Counted from the stretch's first letter, positions 8,858-18,265 are shown. The stretch is 32,391 nt of DNA from Planctomycetaceae bacterium (GCA_012719125.1 JAAYAY010000345.1:1-32391), one strand, 5' to 3'. Translations and numbers: made by a program. The notes: a model not told the origin generated them from the letters alone.

Positions 8858-10759
8858 GTGCCCCATTCACGTGTCTGCACGTTGAGCGTTGTTCTCGTGG
8901 TGATTGCCGCCCTGGCAACGCCGCTTTGGGCGGTTGAGCCCAGCGAGAAATTGCTGCCCGACACCACGAAGGGCTTCTTCTCGGTCACCAACATGAAGAA
9001 CCTGGTCGACCACTGGAACGAGACCCAGGTCGGCAAACTCATGAAAGATCCGATCATGGAGCCGTTTCGCAAGGATGCGCAGCGGCAGTTTGAAGAGCGA
9101 TGGGTCGGCGTGCGGGAGAAACTGGGGCTCACGATCGACGATCTCCGCGGCGTGCCCTCGGGCGAGGTGGCTGTCGCCCTGCTGCAACCCGGACCGGAGC
9201 AGTCGGCGCTCGTGCTGCTTGTCGACGTGACCGGCCACGAGGAAAAGGCCGCGGAGTTGCTGAAAAAGGCCGCCGCAAATCTCATCGCACAAAAGGCAGT
9301 CAAGCGAACCGAGAAGATCGGCGAATTGGACGTCGATGTTTTCGACATCCCCAAGGAGAATCCCGACGACGAAGAGGAGCCGCAGCGTCACGCCGCCCTG
9401 CTGCTCCACGGCGATCTGGTGATCGTCACCGACAGCGCCGCGGCCATGGGAGCCGTCCTGGAGCGCCAGGCCGGGAGCGACGCCAAGTGCCTGGCCGACG
9501 TTCCCGCTTTTCAGGCCGCAATGAAACGTTGCGCCGAGGATGCCGGCAAGGACAACGTGCCGCAGATTCGCTGGTTCATCGAGATGTTCGGATACGCCGA
9601 GGCGGTTCGATCCGGCATCCCCGAACACCAGCGGCGCCGCGCCAGGCCGTTGACCGAGACCCTTCGGAACACGGGTTTCGAAGCCATGGCCGGCATAGGG
9701 GGACACGTGAGCTTCGCGGCCGAGGGTTACGAGTTCATCCATCGCACGATGGTCAGTGCCCCGCCGCCCTACGAGAAGTCGATGAAGATGCTCAGCTTTC
9801 CCAACAAGGCGGAGTGCGTTCCCCAGGCTTGGGTCCCTCGCGACGTGGCCACCTACACGACGTCGTTCGTCGACATCCGCAACGCCTTCAAAAATCTGGG
9901 GCCGTTGGCTGACGAGGTCATCGGAGAGCCGGGTGCGTGGCCCGACGTTCTTGCCGGTCTGAAAGAAGATCCGCACGGACCTCAGATCGACCTGGAAATC
10001 GAGTTGATCGATCAGCTTGGAAGTCAAGTGACGATCATCACCGATTTCATCACGCCGATCACGACGACCAGCGAGCGAATCCTGATCGCGATCGAAGTCA
10101 CGAACGAGGCGGCCGTGGCGAAGGCTATCGAGAAGCTGCTTCAAGCGGAAGAGCACGTCGAAAAGCGTATCTTGGAGGATCTCAAGCTGCTGATCTATGA
10201 AGTCGTCCCTCCCGAAGAGAAACCGCTCGTTCCCCAGATCTCCTTAGCGTTCCCGGGTGAGGACCCGCTGGAGCAGGAAGCCGCCGAGGAAGAGATGGAA
10301 GGGCCGGGACTGTTCCCCAACGCCGCCATCACCGTCACCAACGGCCAGTTGTACATCTCGTCGCACTTGGATTACCTTGTGGAAGTCCTCAAGAAACGCG
10401 AAGAACGCGACACTCTCGCCTCGGCCGTCGACTTCCAGGTCATTGCCGACAAGGTCAAGGACCTTGGCAAAGAACGTTGCGCCTGGGTCTTCTCGCGAAC
10501 CGACAAGGAATACCGCGCCACCTACGAGTTGATCCGCCAGGGGAAGATGCCCGAGAGCGAGACGATGCTTGGGCGCATGCTCAACACCGTCTTCGGCGCC
10601 GGCAAGAAGGGGGTTCTCCGCCAGCAAGAAGTCGACGGGAGCAAGCTGCCCGAGTTCGACGCGGTTCGGCGTCACCTGGGCACGGCCGGCGGTTTCGGCG
10701 TCAGCGAGGACAACGGCTGGTTCCTCAAAGGCTTCATGACGAAGAAAGAAGCCGAGTAG
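8858..10759 (+). CDS. Large secreted protein of unknown function
   Basis: The 633-aa protein starts at GTG, supported by AGGAGG six bases upstream. A signal peptide is clear: residues 1-25 with a hydrophobic core and an ATPLWA-VEP cleavage site. The mature part begins EKLLPDTTKGFFSVTN and alternates acidic/amphipathic helices with beta-like segments such as VALLQPGPEQSALVLLVDV and HAALLLHGDLVIVTDS. This pattern recalls DUF3352-like exported proteins that are common in planctomycetes, but I cannot confirm the family. A strongly acidic stretch (EEEMEGP) lies in the last third. It probably resides in the periplasm or is exported. The SDR gene starts seven bases after its stop, so the two are likely co-transcribed. 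No catalytic motif was recognised. Confidence 0.82.
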   Translation: MPHSRVCTLSVVLVVIAALATPLWAVEPSEKLLPDTTKGFFSVTNMKNLVDHWNETQVGKLMKDPIMEPFRKDAQRQFEERWVGVREKLGLTIDDLRGVPSGEVAVALLQPGPEQSALVLLVDVTGHEEKAAELLKKAAANLIAQKAVKRTEKIGELDVDVFDIPKENPDDEEEPQRHAALLLHGDLVIVTDSAAAMGAVLERQAGSDAKCLADVPAFQAAMKRCAEDAGKDNVPQIRWFIEMFGYAEAVRSGIPEHQRRRARPLTETLRNTGFEAMAGIGGHVSFAAEGYEFIHRTMVSAPPPYEKSMKMLSFPNKAECVPQAWVPRDVATYTTSFVDIRNAFKNLGPLADEVIGEPGAWPDVLAGLKEDPHGPQIDLEIELIDQLGSQVTIITDFITPITTTSERILIAIEVTNEAAVAKAIEKLLQAEEHVEKRILEDLKLLIYEVVPPEEKPLVPQISLAFPGEDPLEQEAAEEEMEGPGLFPNAAITVTNGQLYISSHLDYLVEVLKKREERDTLASAVDFQVIADKVKDLGKERCAWVFSRTDKEYRATYELIRQGKMPESETMLGRMLNTVFGAGKKGVLRQQEVDGSKLPEFDAVRRHLGTAGGFGVSEDNGWFLKGFMTKKEAE

Positions 10760-10766
10760 TCGACGC

Positions 10767-11570
10767 ATGAGCTACTTTCGCGACAAGGTCGTGCTGGTCA
10801 CCGGCAGTTCCAGCGGATTGGGCCGCGTGATCGCCCGGGGCTTTGCCGACGCAGGCGCCAAGCTCGTGATCGTGGGCCTCGAAGCGAGCGACGTCCATCG
10901 CGTCACCGAGGAGATGAAGGCCGCAGGACGCGACGTCCTCGGCCTGACGGCCAACGTGACCGATCAGGCCGACGTCGAGGCCCTGTTCGCCCAGACCGTC
11001 GAACACTTCGGGCGTCTCGACGTGCTGGTCAACAATGCCGGTCGCTCCATGCGCGGCAAAGTGCTGGACACCACGCCGGAACAGTTCCGCGAACTCATCG
11101 AACTGAACCTGATCGCCACCGTCCGCTGCACGCGGGCGGCCGTTCCCCATCTGCTCCCCAATCGGGGCCACGTGGTCAACATCGGTTCGCTGGCGGCAAA
11201 ATCGGCCTCCCGCTGGGTCGGCGCTTACCCGGCCAGCAAACACGCGGTGGCGGCCTACTCGCAGCAACTGCGATTGGAACTGGGACCCGAAGGACTGCAC
11301 GTGCTTCTCGTCTGCCCAGGCCCCATCGCCCGCGACGATCCCCGGCTCTACCCGCTGGAAGGACTGGAAGACGTTCCCGAACGGGCTCGGCGGCCGGGAG
11401 CCGGCGTTAAGGTCGGCGCCATCCCGCCGGAAAAACTGACCCGTGCCATCCTCCACGCCTGCGAGCGCCGCAAGCCGGAGATCGTCATGCCGGCCAAAGC
11501 TCGCCTGCTGTTCGCCCTCGCCCAATTGTTCCCTTCCCTAGGCGACTGGATCGTGCTGCGCAAGACGTGA
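10767..11570 (+). CDS. Short-chain dehydrogenase/reductase
   Basis: The 267-aa protein is a classical SDR, an NAD(P)-dependent oxidoreductase with a Rossmann fold. The cofactor motif TGSSSGLG is at 12-19, NNAG at 89-92, the catalytic Ser at 141 in NIGS, and the YxxxK pair Y154/K158 in YPASK. The CPGPI segment after the active site is typical. The C-terminus has a hydrophobic stretch (RLLFALAQLFPSLGDWIVL) that could associate with membrane or lipid. The substrate is unknown. The start lies seven bases after the preceding gene and has only a weak ribosome-binding site, consistent with translational coupling. Confidence 0.93.
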   Translation: MSYFRDKVVLVTGSSSGLGRVIARGFADAGAKLVIVGLEASDVHRVTEEMKAAGRDVLGLTANVTDQADVEALFAQTVEHFGRLDVLVNNAGRSMRGKVLDTTPEQFRELIELNLIATVRCTRAAVPHLLPNRGHVVNIGSLAAKSASRWVGAYPASKHAVAAYSQQLRLELGPEGLHVLLVCPGPIARDDPRLYPLEGLEDVPERARRPGAGVKVGAIPPEKLTRAILHACERRKPEIVMPAKARLLFALAQLFPSLGDWIVLRKT

Positions 11571-11573
11571 GCC

Positions 11574-11641
11574 CGGCAGTAGAACGCCCGTTCAGCCCGG
11601 ATTATTCATGGGTGGCACGCTCAGAGCGTAGCGATGGGCGT
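11574..11641. repeat. Short dispersed-type repeat with small palindrome
   Basis: Between the convergent SDR gene and the small beta-rich gene lies a segment containing GGTGGCACGCTCAGAGCGTA, with the palindrome ACGCT-CAG-AGCGT. I recall similar stretches in other planctomycete intergenic regions, but only one copy is in this window. It might also act as a weak terminator, though there is no T-run. Confidence 0.35.
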
Positions 11642-11647
11642 GGATGG

Positions 11648-11983
11648 TCAGGTCACCTCAATCTCCAGCCAAACATCGGCAGGCGGCCGGCAGCTCTCCC
11701 TATCGACGTGCTCATCGTGCAGCATGCTCAGTGTGAGCTTGTTCCGCACCTCGAGCCTTTCCGTCACGTCAAAGGCGTCGCGCTCGTTCCCCGATCCGGC
11801 TGTTCCCAACACCACGTCATTGAGCACCACCAACGTACCCGCCGATTCGCAATGCAAGACGAGACGGACGGTCTCATCCTCCGACAGATTCGTCGGTCGC
11901 CCGAACGCTCTTTGCCAGAGATCGCGATCGTCTTCACGGCGACGGTTCCAGGGAGCTCGCAGCCGAATCGTGTGGACTGCCAT
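11648..11983 (-). CDS. Small beta-sandwich-like protein, function unknown
   Basis: The 111-aa protein begins MAVHTIRLRAPWNRRRED and contains WQRAFGRPTNLSEDETVRLV followed by GTLVVLNDVVLG. This order of strands resembles the sugar-binding jelly-roll domain of family 2 glycosidases, where a loop like VxLNGxxLG is common. No catalytic residues are recognisable. Its ATG at 11983 lies six bases after the stop of the epimerase gene, so the two form an operon and may share a role in surface glycan metabolism. The family assignment is tentative. Confidence 0.7.
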   Translation of the reverse strand: MAVHTIRLRAPWNRRREDDRDLWQRAFGRPTNLSEDETVRLVLHCESAGTLVVLNDVVLGTAGSGNERDAFDVTERLEVRNKLTLSMLHDEHVDRESCRPPADVWLEIEVT

Positions 11984-11989
11984 GATCGT

Positions 11990-12991
11990 CTATTTCTGTC
12001 CGCCCGTCTCCAGAGCCTGGCGCTTCCAGGCAACCACTTCCCGAATGATGTCGTCCAGGGCGTACTTCGGTTCGTAGTCGATCGTCGAGCGAAGCCTGGC
12101 CAGGCTCGGAATGCGGCTCCGGCAGTCTTCGAAGTTCGCCGAGTACGCCTCCTCGTAGCTCTGAAACCGCACGTCCAGCGAAGGATCGACCGCCGCGATG
12201 ACTTTTCGGGCCAGATCGAGGATGGAGATCGGCGACTCGCTGCCGATGTTGAACACGCGTCCCACGGCCGCCGGCGTATTCATCAGCGTCGTCATCGAGT
12301 AAACCACGTCGCTCACATGGGCGAAGCACCGTGTCTGCAGGCCGTCGTCGTGGACCGTCAACGGCACGCCCTTCAAGGCCGCCTCGACGAACCTCGGCAG
12401 CACCATGCCGTAGGCGCCGGACTGCCGGGGGCCGACCACGTTGAAGAACCGCCCCACCACCACGGGAAGCCCGCGTTCGCTCCAGTAGGCAAGGGCAAGG
12501 AACTCGTCGATCGCCTTGGAAACGCCGTACGACCACCGCGGTCGCGTCGTCGGACCGAAAACCAAATCGTCGTCCTCTTCGTACACATCCTTCGGGTTCT
12601 TGCCGTAAACCTCGCTCGTGCTGGCCAGGAAGACCTTCACGTTGTGACCGTCTTCGTGCATCCGCCCCAGTTCGTCCAGCACGATTTCCGTCGGATAGAC
12701 GTTCGCTTCAATCGTATGGATCGGCGAACTGGCGATCAGTTGAACGCCAACCGCCGCCGCCAGGTGGTACACCTCCTCCGCGCGGAGCAGTTTGCGGCGA
12801 ATCAACTCGCGATCCGCCGCCGTTCCCTTGGAGTAGTCCAGATTGGGGTGGCGAATTACCGCTGCAAGGTTATCTCTCGTGCCTGTCGACTCATCGTCGA
12901 CCACCGAGACGTGGTGCCCCTGAGCGAGAAGGTATTCGACCAGGTGGCTGCCGATGAAGCCGGCACCACCGGTGACAAGACAGTGTTTCAC
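11990..12991 (-). CDS. NAD-dependent nucleotide-sugar epimerase/dehydratase
   Basis: The 333-aa protein is an extended SDR that uses NAD to epimerise, dehydrate or decarboxylate an NDP-sugar. The cofactor motif TGGAGFIGSHL is at 7-17, the STSEVYG segment with the catalytic Ser/Thr region at 124-130, and the YxxxK pair at Y155/K159 in SYGVSK. FFNVVGPRQ and RCFAHVSDVV are hallmark segments of UDP-glucose 4-epimerase, UDP-glucuronate decarboxylase and dTDP-glucose dehydratase relatives. The start is GTG at 12991 with GGGAG nine bases upstream. It likely supplies sugars for cell-surface polysaccharide. The exact reaction cannot be fixed without comparison. Confidence 0.92.
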   Translation of the reverse strand: MKHCLVTGGAGFIGSHLVEYLLAQGHHVSVVDDESTGTRDNLAAVIRHPNLDYSKGTAADRELIRRKLLRAEEVYHLAAAVGVQLIASSPIHTIEANVYPTEIVLDELGRMHEDGHNVKVFLASTSEVYGKNPKDVYEEDDDLVFGPTTRPRWSYGVSKAIDEFLALAYWSERGLPVVVGRFFNVVGPRQSGAYGMVLPRFVEAALKGVPLTVHDDGLQTRCFAHVSDVVYSMTTLMNTPAAVGRVFNIGSESPISILDLARKVIAAVDPSLDVRFQSYEEAYSANFEDCRSRIPSLARLRSTIDYEPKYALDDIIREVVAWKRQALETGGQK

Positions 12992-13231
12992 GACGATCGA
13001 CTCCCGAGAAGAAGAGACAGTTTCCCTCGATAGAGGGAGAGCCTTCTTCCATTATCGCCCCAAACAAACGAGTTTCCAATGGTTCCTCAGCCAATTTGGG
13101 GGAGTTCGTGCCAATCGCTCCACGGAGCGGACGGGTTTCGCTATTATGAACGGTCATGCGGCAGGAGGGCGAAGAGAATCTACCAGTTAGACGCTCTAGG
13201 ATAGAAAGAAGGCGTTCGAGGAGGCGGCCTT
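12992..13231. other. Divergent promoter region
   Basis: This 240-base gap separates the divergent epimerase gene and the 1060-aa TPR gene and must hold both promoters. No clear -35/-10 pair or repeat stood out. GAGGAGG at 13218-13224 is the strong ribosome-binding site of the TPR gene. Confidence 0.4.
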
Positions 13232-16200
13232 ATGGAATTCGGAGGGAACCCGAAACAGTCGTTGTGGCGCCGGCCGGCTCTGGCTTGCCGGCTTGCGTTG
13301 ATGGTGGGGATGGTGTTCGGCGGCCTGCTCTGGCACAACGCCCTGAGCCAGGACCCCGACCCGGAAGCCACCCGCCAGTATGCAGCGGCCGTGGGACTTC
13401 AGCGGATCGAGTCCTTTGAAGAGGCGGCCGGCGCTTGGGCCACGTTCCTCAAGAACTACCCAAAGGATTCCCGTGCCGCTCACGCCCAGTACTACCTGGG
13501 AGTCTGCCGCTACCAGCAAGGCAAATTGGCCGAGGCGGCCGACATTCTGGCCAAGCTGATCGCGGACAAGGGGAACGAGAACTTCGAACTCCTCGATTCC
13601 GCCTACCTCTTCCTCGGCGTAAGCCGGTTCGCCATGGGGTCGCCCGACAAACCCGATGCCTTCCGCGCGGCGCAGGAGACCTTCAAGACTCTGGCCCAGA
13701 AATTTCCCAAGGGGAAGCATCATGCCGAGGCGCAGTACTACGAGGCCGAATGCGCCTATGCTCTGGGCCAAAAAGAACAGGCCGAACAACTATACCAGAA
13801 AACACTTCAGGCCTATCCCGATCACAAGCTGACTCCCGACATACTCTACGCCCTGGGCGTTACCCAGGAGGAACTCGGCAAACAGGCTGAGGCGGGTAAG
13901 ACCTACGATCAGTTCCTCGCCAAGTACCGTAGCCACGCCCTGGCCGGGGAGGTGTTCGTGCGGCGGGGCGGAACGCTGGTGGCGCTCGACCAGTCGAAAG
14001 ACGCCACCGGCTACTTCGCCGAAGCGGCGGCGATCGAGGGCTTCGCCATGGCCGACCTGGCCACCTTCCGCCAGGCCGAAGCCTTCGCCAAGACCCGGCA
14101 GTACGTGCGGGCAGGCGATCTCTACGCGTCGATTCGCGGCAAGTTCCCCAAGTCGCAATACGCCGACAGCGCCACGCTGGCGGCCGGAAAGTGCTACTAC
14201 CTGGCCGATCGGTTCGATCAGGCCCTGGTCACGCTCAGCGACCTGCTCGCTTCGGGCGGCGACACAGCCGCCGAGGCAGCCCATTGGACGAGCCGAAGTC
14301 TCCTCCGCCTGGGACGACCGGCCGAAGCACTCCAAATCGCCGAGAAGGCCGCCGCTGCGGCGCAGAATTCGCCCCTTGCTCCCGCTCTGCTGATGGATCA
14401 GGCCGACGCTCTTTACGAGCTTCCCGATCGGAAAGCGGAGTCTGCGGCACGCTACGCCGCACTGGCGTCGAAGTACCCTAAGGATGAGTCGGCCCCCCAA
14501 GCGCTCTACATGGCGGCCTTCGCGGCCCTGGAATTGGGACAAAACGACGAGGCCTGGAAACACGCCTCGGCCTTTCTGGCGGCCTATGGCAAGCACGCGC
14601 GAATGCCCGACGTCCTCCAAGTGGCCGCCGAAGCACAACTGCAACGGAACCAACCGGCCGAAGCCGAGAAACTCTACCGCCGGCTCCTGGCCGAGTACCC
14701 GGATCATCCTGACGTGCTGCTCTGGAAGGTCCGCTGCGGTGTGGCTCTGCAACTGCTGAAGAAGTCCGACGACGCCGTGGCCCTGCTCACACCCGTCTTG
14801 CCCGAGATTCGCGACCCCCAGTTGTTGGCCGAAGCCAACCACGTGGTGGGCCGAAATCTGCTGGATGCCGGCCAGCCCGCCCAGGCCACGCCCTACCTTC
14901 AAGCCGCCTTGGCGGGTGATTCTCCCTGGCGGCGGGCCGACGAGTCGTGGCTGGCCCTGGCCGAGAGCTATCGCCTGCAGAACCAGATCGACAAGGCCGT
15001 CGAGGCGATCGCGCGTCTGATCCACGACTTCCCTAACAGTCGATTACTCGACAAAGCCCACTACCGGCTTGGCGAATACCAATCGGCCAGGAACGACTAC
15101 GCGGCGGCCGAGAAGGCTTATGCGGAACTGGTCCAGCGTTGGCCAAACAGTCCCCTGGCACCCCATGCCTTACACGAACTGGGCTGCGCCCAATTGGCCC
15201 GCAAGGATGCTGCGGCCGCAGAGAACACCCTGACTACCTATCTTGACGAATTCCCGCAACATGAAGTGGCCCTGCGCGTGCGATACGTCCGCGGGCTGGC
15301 CCGTCAGCAGTTGAAAAAGTTCGCACCGGCCGGAGAGGACCTGCAAGCCGTCCTCTCCGGAAAGCCGCCGGCCGACTTGCAGGCCGACGCCGCCTACGTT
15401 CTCGGATTGTGCCAACTCGGCCTGGAACAGAACGGCGCGGCGGCCGCCACCTTGTCGAAGCTGTTGGAAACCACCCCCAAGTACGCCGGCGCCGAAAACG
15501 CCCGATATCAGTTGGCCTGGGCGCTCCTGCTCGACGGGCACCGCGAGGAAGCGGTGGCCGAATTTGCCAAGCTGGCCAAGGATTCGCCCAAGAGCGGGTT
15601 GGCGGCCGAGGCGCAACACCACATCGGCGAGTTCTTCTACGACAAGAAGGACTACGACAAGGCAGCCGTTGCCTACTACGATGCCATGGAAGCGGCCGGC
15701 AAGACTCCGCTCGGGGAGAAGGCAGCCCACAAGCTGGCTTGGTCCTACTACCATAAGAAAGACTATCCCGGCGCTCTGCAGACCTTCGATTACCAGGTCA
15801 AGACATTCACCGACGGCCCCCTTCGGGCCGACGCCCAGTTCATGGTCGCCGAATGCCTGTATGAACAGGAGAAGTACGCCGAGGCACTCAAGGCCTACGC
15901 TGCCGTGGAGGGCTTGGCCAACAAGGATTTTCAGGCCTTGGTGTTCCTGCACGCTGGCCAGTCCGCCGGGCAGTTGAAACAATGGAAGGAGAGCCTGGAT
16001 TGGCTTTCGAAGGGCGCCAAGGAGCTTCCCGACTCGAATTACCTGCCCCAGATGCTCTGCGAGCAGGGCTGGGCCCTGCAAAACATGGGGCAGCCCGACG
16101 AGGCCCTGAAACTCTACGAGCAGGTCATCGCCAAGACCGGCACCGAAACGGCCGCCAAGGCCCAGTTCATGATCGGCGAGATCCAATTTGCCGCCAAGCA

Positions 16201-16414
16201 GCATACCGAAGCGGTGAAGAGTTTCTTCAAGGTGATCTACGGCTACAGCGTGCCCCGCTGGCAGTCCGAGGCCGGCTACGAAGCCGGACGTTGCTTTGAG
16301 GTGCTGGGCAAAACAACCCAAGCCGTAAAGATGTACGAGGAACTCGTAACCAAGTTCCCCAACGCCGAAACCGCCCCCGCCGCCAAAGAACGCCTCGCCG
16401 AACTCAAGAAGTAA
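13232..16414 (+). CDS. Giant periplasmic TPR protein
   Basis: The 1060-aa protein has a basic N-terminus, a hydrophobic segment at about 19-39 (signal peptide or anchor) and then TPR units almost to the end. Typical units are AHAQYYLGVCRYQQGKLAEAADIL and AQYYEAECAYALGQKEQAEQLY, with FPNS/YPKD-type turns, as in the YbgF/CpoB and BamD-like envelope group. Roughly 25 to 28 helical pairs are present. ATG 13232 has GAGGAGG seven bases upstream. It is the first gene of a plus-strand run with exbB, exbD and the 1199-aa toroid protein. The Gram-negative Tol-Pal system also has an associated TPR protein (CpoB), so a scaffold role in an ExbBD-like machine is plausible. That link is inference. Confidence 0.88.
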   Translation: MEFGGNPKQSLWRRPALACRLALMVGMVFGGLLWHNALSQDPDPEATRQYAAAVGLQRIESFEEAAGAWATFLKNYPKDSRAAHAQYYLGVCRYQQGKLAEAADILAKLIADKGNENFELLDSAYLFLGVSRFAMGSPDKPDAFRAAQETFKTLAQKFPKGKHHAEAQYYEAECAYALGQKEQAEQLYQKTLQAYPDHKLTPDILYALGVTQEELGKQAEAGKTYDQFLAKYRSHALAGEVFVRRGGTLVALDQSKDATGYFAEAAAIEGFAMADLATFRQAEAFAKTRQYVRAGDLYASIRGKFPKSQYADSATLAAGKCYYLADRFDQALVTLSDLLASGGDTAAEAAHWTSRSLLRLGRPAEALQIAEKAAAAAQNSPLAPALLMDQADALYELPDRKAESAARYAALASKYPKDESAPQALYMAAFAALELGQNDEAWKHASAFLAAYGKHARMPDVLQVAAEAQLQRNQPAEAEKLYRRLLAEYPDHPDVLLWKVRCGVALQLLKKSDDAVALLTPVLPEIRDPQLLAEANHVVGRNLLDAGQPAQATPYLQAALAGDSPWRRADESWLALAESYRLQNQIDKAVEAIARLIHDFPNSRLLDKAHYRLGEYQSARNDYAAAEKAYAELVQRWPNSPLAPHALHELGCAQLARKDAAAAENTLTTYLDEFPQHEVALRVRYVRGLARQQLKKFAPAGEDLQAVLSGKPPADLQADAAYVLGLCQLGLEQNGAAAATLSKLLETTPKYAGAENARYQLAWALLLDGHREEAVAEFAKLAKDSPKSGLAAEAQHHIGEFFYDKKDYDKAAVAYYDAMEAAGKTPLGEKAAHKLAWSYYHKKDYPGALQTFDYQVKTFTDGPLRADAQFMVAECLYEQEKYAEALKAYAAVEGLANKDFQALVFLHAGQSAGQLKQWKESLDWLSKGAKELPDSNYLPQMLCEQGWALQNMGQPDEALKLYEQVIAKTGTETAAKAQFMIGEIQFAAKQHTEAVKSFFKVIYGYSVPRWQSEAGYEAGRCFEVLGKTTQAVKMYEELVTKFPNAETAPAAKERLAELKK

Positions 16415-16419
16415 CACCA

Positions 16420-16540
16420 CCCGACGCGTAAGCGACGAAAGAAACCCGACGCGTAAGCGAGGACCAACCCGACGCGTAAGCGAGGGACCAACCCGACGCG
16501 TAAGCGACGAACCAACCCGACGCATAAGCGAGGACAACTG
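16420..16540. repeat. Five-unit tandem repeat between TPR and exbB genes
   Basis: Five units of 23-25 bases begin at 16420, 16445, 16468, 16492 and 16516. Each opens with CCCGACGCGTAAGCGA (the fifth has GCATAAGCGA) and differs in the last 7-9 bases. It starts five bases after the stop of the TPR gene. The spacing is too regular and the spacers too short for a CRISPR array. I recall related GACGCGTAAGCGAGG units as dispersed repeats in planctomycete genomes. Confidence 0.92.
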
Positions 16541-16609
16541 GCTTCCCCTCAGAGTGCTGCCTGCCACCATGGGTCCCCCCGACCCTCCTTACCCACCCGA
16601 GTCAAGACG

Positions 16610-17641
16610 ATGAACCCCCATTCAGCGCGATCGTTTCCGCAAACACCGATGCCGGCGTGGTATGCCTTGCTGGCCGTCGGACTGCTGTTCTCCGCGGTCG
16701 TATCTGCCCAGGAACAGCCGCCGACCGGCGGACCGAGTTCCGAACCGGTCTCGAATACTCCCGAGACCGATCAACCGATCGTCGACGCCGGCGCCCTGGC
16801 AGAAGCAGCCCTGGCCAGCGAGGAGCCGGGCGAACAATCTGCCAACGACATGATCGCTTCAGCCACCACCTCACCGCGAATCGATCTCTGGGAACTGGCC
16901 CAGCGAGGCGGAATGCTGATGATTCCCATCAGCTTCGTGTCGCTCATCGTCGTCACCTTCGGCCTGGAGCGGATGATCGCCCTGCGGCGGCGGAAGGTTC
17001 TTCCCCCCGTGCTCTTCGACGGCCTCGATCGCCTGGCAGGCCAGAAGGGCGGGCTCGATCCGCGACGGGCCTACGCCCTGTGCCAGAAGTATCCGTCGAC
17101 TGCGTCCCGGGTGATCCTGGATATGCTCCTTCGCCTCGGAAGGCCCCACGGCGAGGTGGAGCAGGCCCTTCGCGACGCCAGCGATCGCGAGGCAGGCCGG
17201 CTCTATGCCAATGTCCGCTGGCTGAGCTTGGCGGCAGGCATCGCCCCCCTGCTGGGATTGCTCGGCACCGTGGGCGGAATGATTCAGGCCTTTTTCGAAA
17301 CCGCCAACCTGCAACCGGGTGCCAACCGGGCCGACTACCTGGCCGAAGGGATCTACAAGGCGTTGGTCACGACCTTCGCCGGGCTCACTGTGGCGATTCC
17401 CGCCGCCATCCTCGCCCACATGTTCGAAGGACGAATCCAACGACTGTTTCGAGAGCTCGATGAACGAGTGGCCAGGATCCTTCCTCATTTGGAGCGATTC
17501 GAGGGGCGGTTGCGTGCCAACCACGAAACCCGCGACGCCTCCGAGTTCCCGCGATACCCCATTCCCCGCGACAACGGCGAAGCAAGACGCCGCGCCGCCG
17601 AGCAGGCCGCACGTGCCGAACAAGCACAACAGAAGAAGTAA
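16610..17641 (+). CDS. exbB: MotA/TolQ/ExbB proton channel family protein
   Basis: The 343-aa inner-membrane protein forms the pentameric stator channel that, with ExbD/TolR, converts proton motive force into mechanical work. A signal peptide covers about residues 1-33, followed by a periplasmic extension (34-95) that short E. coli-type ExbB proteins lack. Helix 1 is at about 101-120, and the two long channel helices are at about 205-228 (LSLAAGIAPLLGLLGTVGGM) and 250-272 (ALVTTFAGLTVAIPAAILAH). The GLLGTVxGM and TTxxGLxVAIPA signatures are diagnostic. The tail is Arg/Ala/Gln-rich and cytoplasmic. ATG 16610 lacks a strong ribosome-binding site. The ExbD gene follows after a repeat-containing spacer. 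ExbB and TolQ cannot be told apart from the sequence alone. Confidence 0.93.
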   Translation: MNPHSARSFPQTPMPAWYALLAVGLLFSAVVSAQEQPPTGGPSSEPVSNTPETDQPIVDAGALAEAALASEEPGEQSANDMIASATTSPRIDLWELAQRGGMLMIPISFVSLIVVTFGLERMIALRRRKVLPPVLFDGLDRLAGQKGGLDPRRAYALCQKYPSTASRVILDMLLRLGRPHGEVEQALRDASDREAGRLYANVRWLSLAAGIAPLLGLLGTVGGMIQAFFETANLQPGANRADYLAEGIYKALVTTFAGLTVAIPAAILAHMFEGRIQRLFRELDERVARILPHLERFEGRLRANHETRDASEFPRYPIPRDNGEARRRAAEQAARAEQAQQKK

Positions 17642-17643
17642 AT

Positions 17644-17749
17644 CCGAAACAAATTCAAGTAACGAAAGGAAAAATGTCTCAAACGTCGAAAGTCAGGCCG
17701 GACGCAGTGTTTTGAACATTCCGGTTTTCCCCTCTTGAATTTGTTTCGC
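17644..17749. repeat. Inverted repeat pair in exbB-exbD spacer
   Basis: A 15-base arm CGAAACAAATTCAAG (17644-17658) is exactly mirrored by CTTGAATTTGTTTCG (17735-17749), with about 75 bases between them. The right arm runs into an ATTTCG-type run (to about 17770) like that beside purB. The pair could fold into a long hairpin in the transcript between exbB and exbD, or be the ends of a small non-coding mobile repeat. Confidence 0.75.
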
Positions 17750-17813
17750 ATTTCGAGCTTCGTATTTCGATACTCCCACCACTCATTTGTCCAGCCAGTC
17801 CCCAGACCCAGCC

Positions 17814-18233
17814 ATGGCCGTCAATCTGAAAAAGGGCGAAGCCCTCTCGACCTTGAGCTTGACGCCCCTGATCGACGTCGTGTTCCTGCTGTTGATCTTC
17901 TTCCTCGTGGCCACCAAGTTTGCCGAGGAAGAGCGGGAGATGAACGTGCTCCTGCCCGACGCCAGCGAAGCCCAACCCCGCACCAGCAAGCCCCGCGAGA
18001 CGATCGTCAATATCGACGATGCGGGTCGCTACTTCGTCTCCGGGCGGCAACTGACGCTCGGCGAACTGGAAAAGGCCCTCAAGATCGCCCGCGTCAACAA
18101 CCCGGGCCGCGCCTCCGTCATCCTCCGCGCCGATCGGCGCTGCCAGGTCGAATACCTCGTCGCCGCCATGAACGCCTGCAACAGAGCCAAAATACACGAC
18201 TACAAAATAACCACCCGCAGAGAAAGTGGATGA
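17814..18233 (+). CDS. exbD: Biopolymer transport protein ExbD/TolR family
   Basis: The 139-aa protein is the peptidoglycan-side partner of the ExbB/TolQ channel. One membrane helix spans about residues 16-35, starting LTPLIDVVFLLLIFFLVATKF. Asp21 in LIDVVF is the conserved proton-path residue. The periplasmic domain carries VNIDDAGRYFVSGRQLTLGEL and VILRADRRCQVEYLV, typical of ExbD. I chose ATG 17814 (MAVNLKKGEALS) over an upstream TTG at 17787 because known members start with a short basic segment before the helix. It lies 172 bases after exbB in the same direction and would be co-transcribed. Confidence 0.94.
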   Translation: MAVNLKKGEALSTLSLTPLIDVVFLLLIFFLVATKFAEEEREMNVLLPDASEAQPRTSKPRETIVNIDDAGRYFVSGRQLTLGELEKALKIARVNNPGRASVILRADRRCQVEYLVAAMNACNRAKIHDYKITTRRESG

Positions 18234-18265
18234 GGACTGGTCTCAGGTGAGAACGGGACAAGCAA

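Noticed and set aside
8867-10156. 429-codon minus-strand frame
   Set aside because: Antisense to the secreted 633-aa protein, which has a strong AGGAGG site and signal peptide.
11567-13033. 488-codon plus-strand frame
   Set aside because: Antisense to the epimerase and the small beta-rich gene; the epimerase motifs are unmistakable.
16420-16540. Possible CRISPR array
   Set aside because: Units are adjacent with no unique 30-40-base spacers, and there are no cas genes.
13790-16570. Two long minus-strand frames (411 and 466 codons)
   Set aside because: Both are antisense to the TPR gene, whose repeats explain the sequence.
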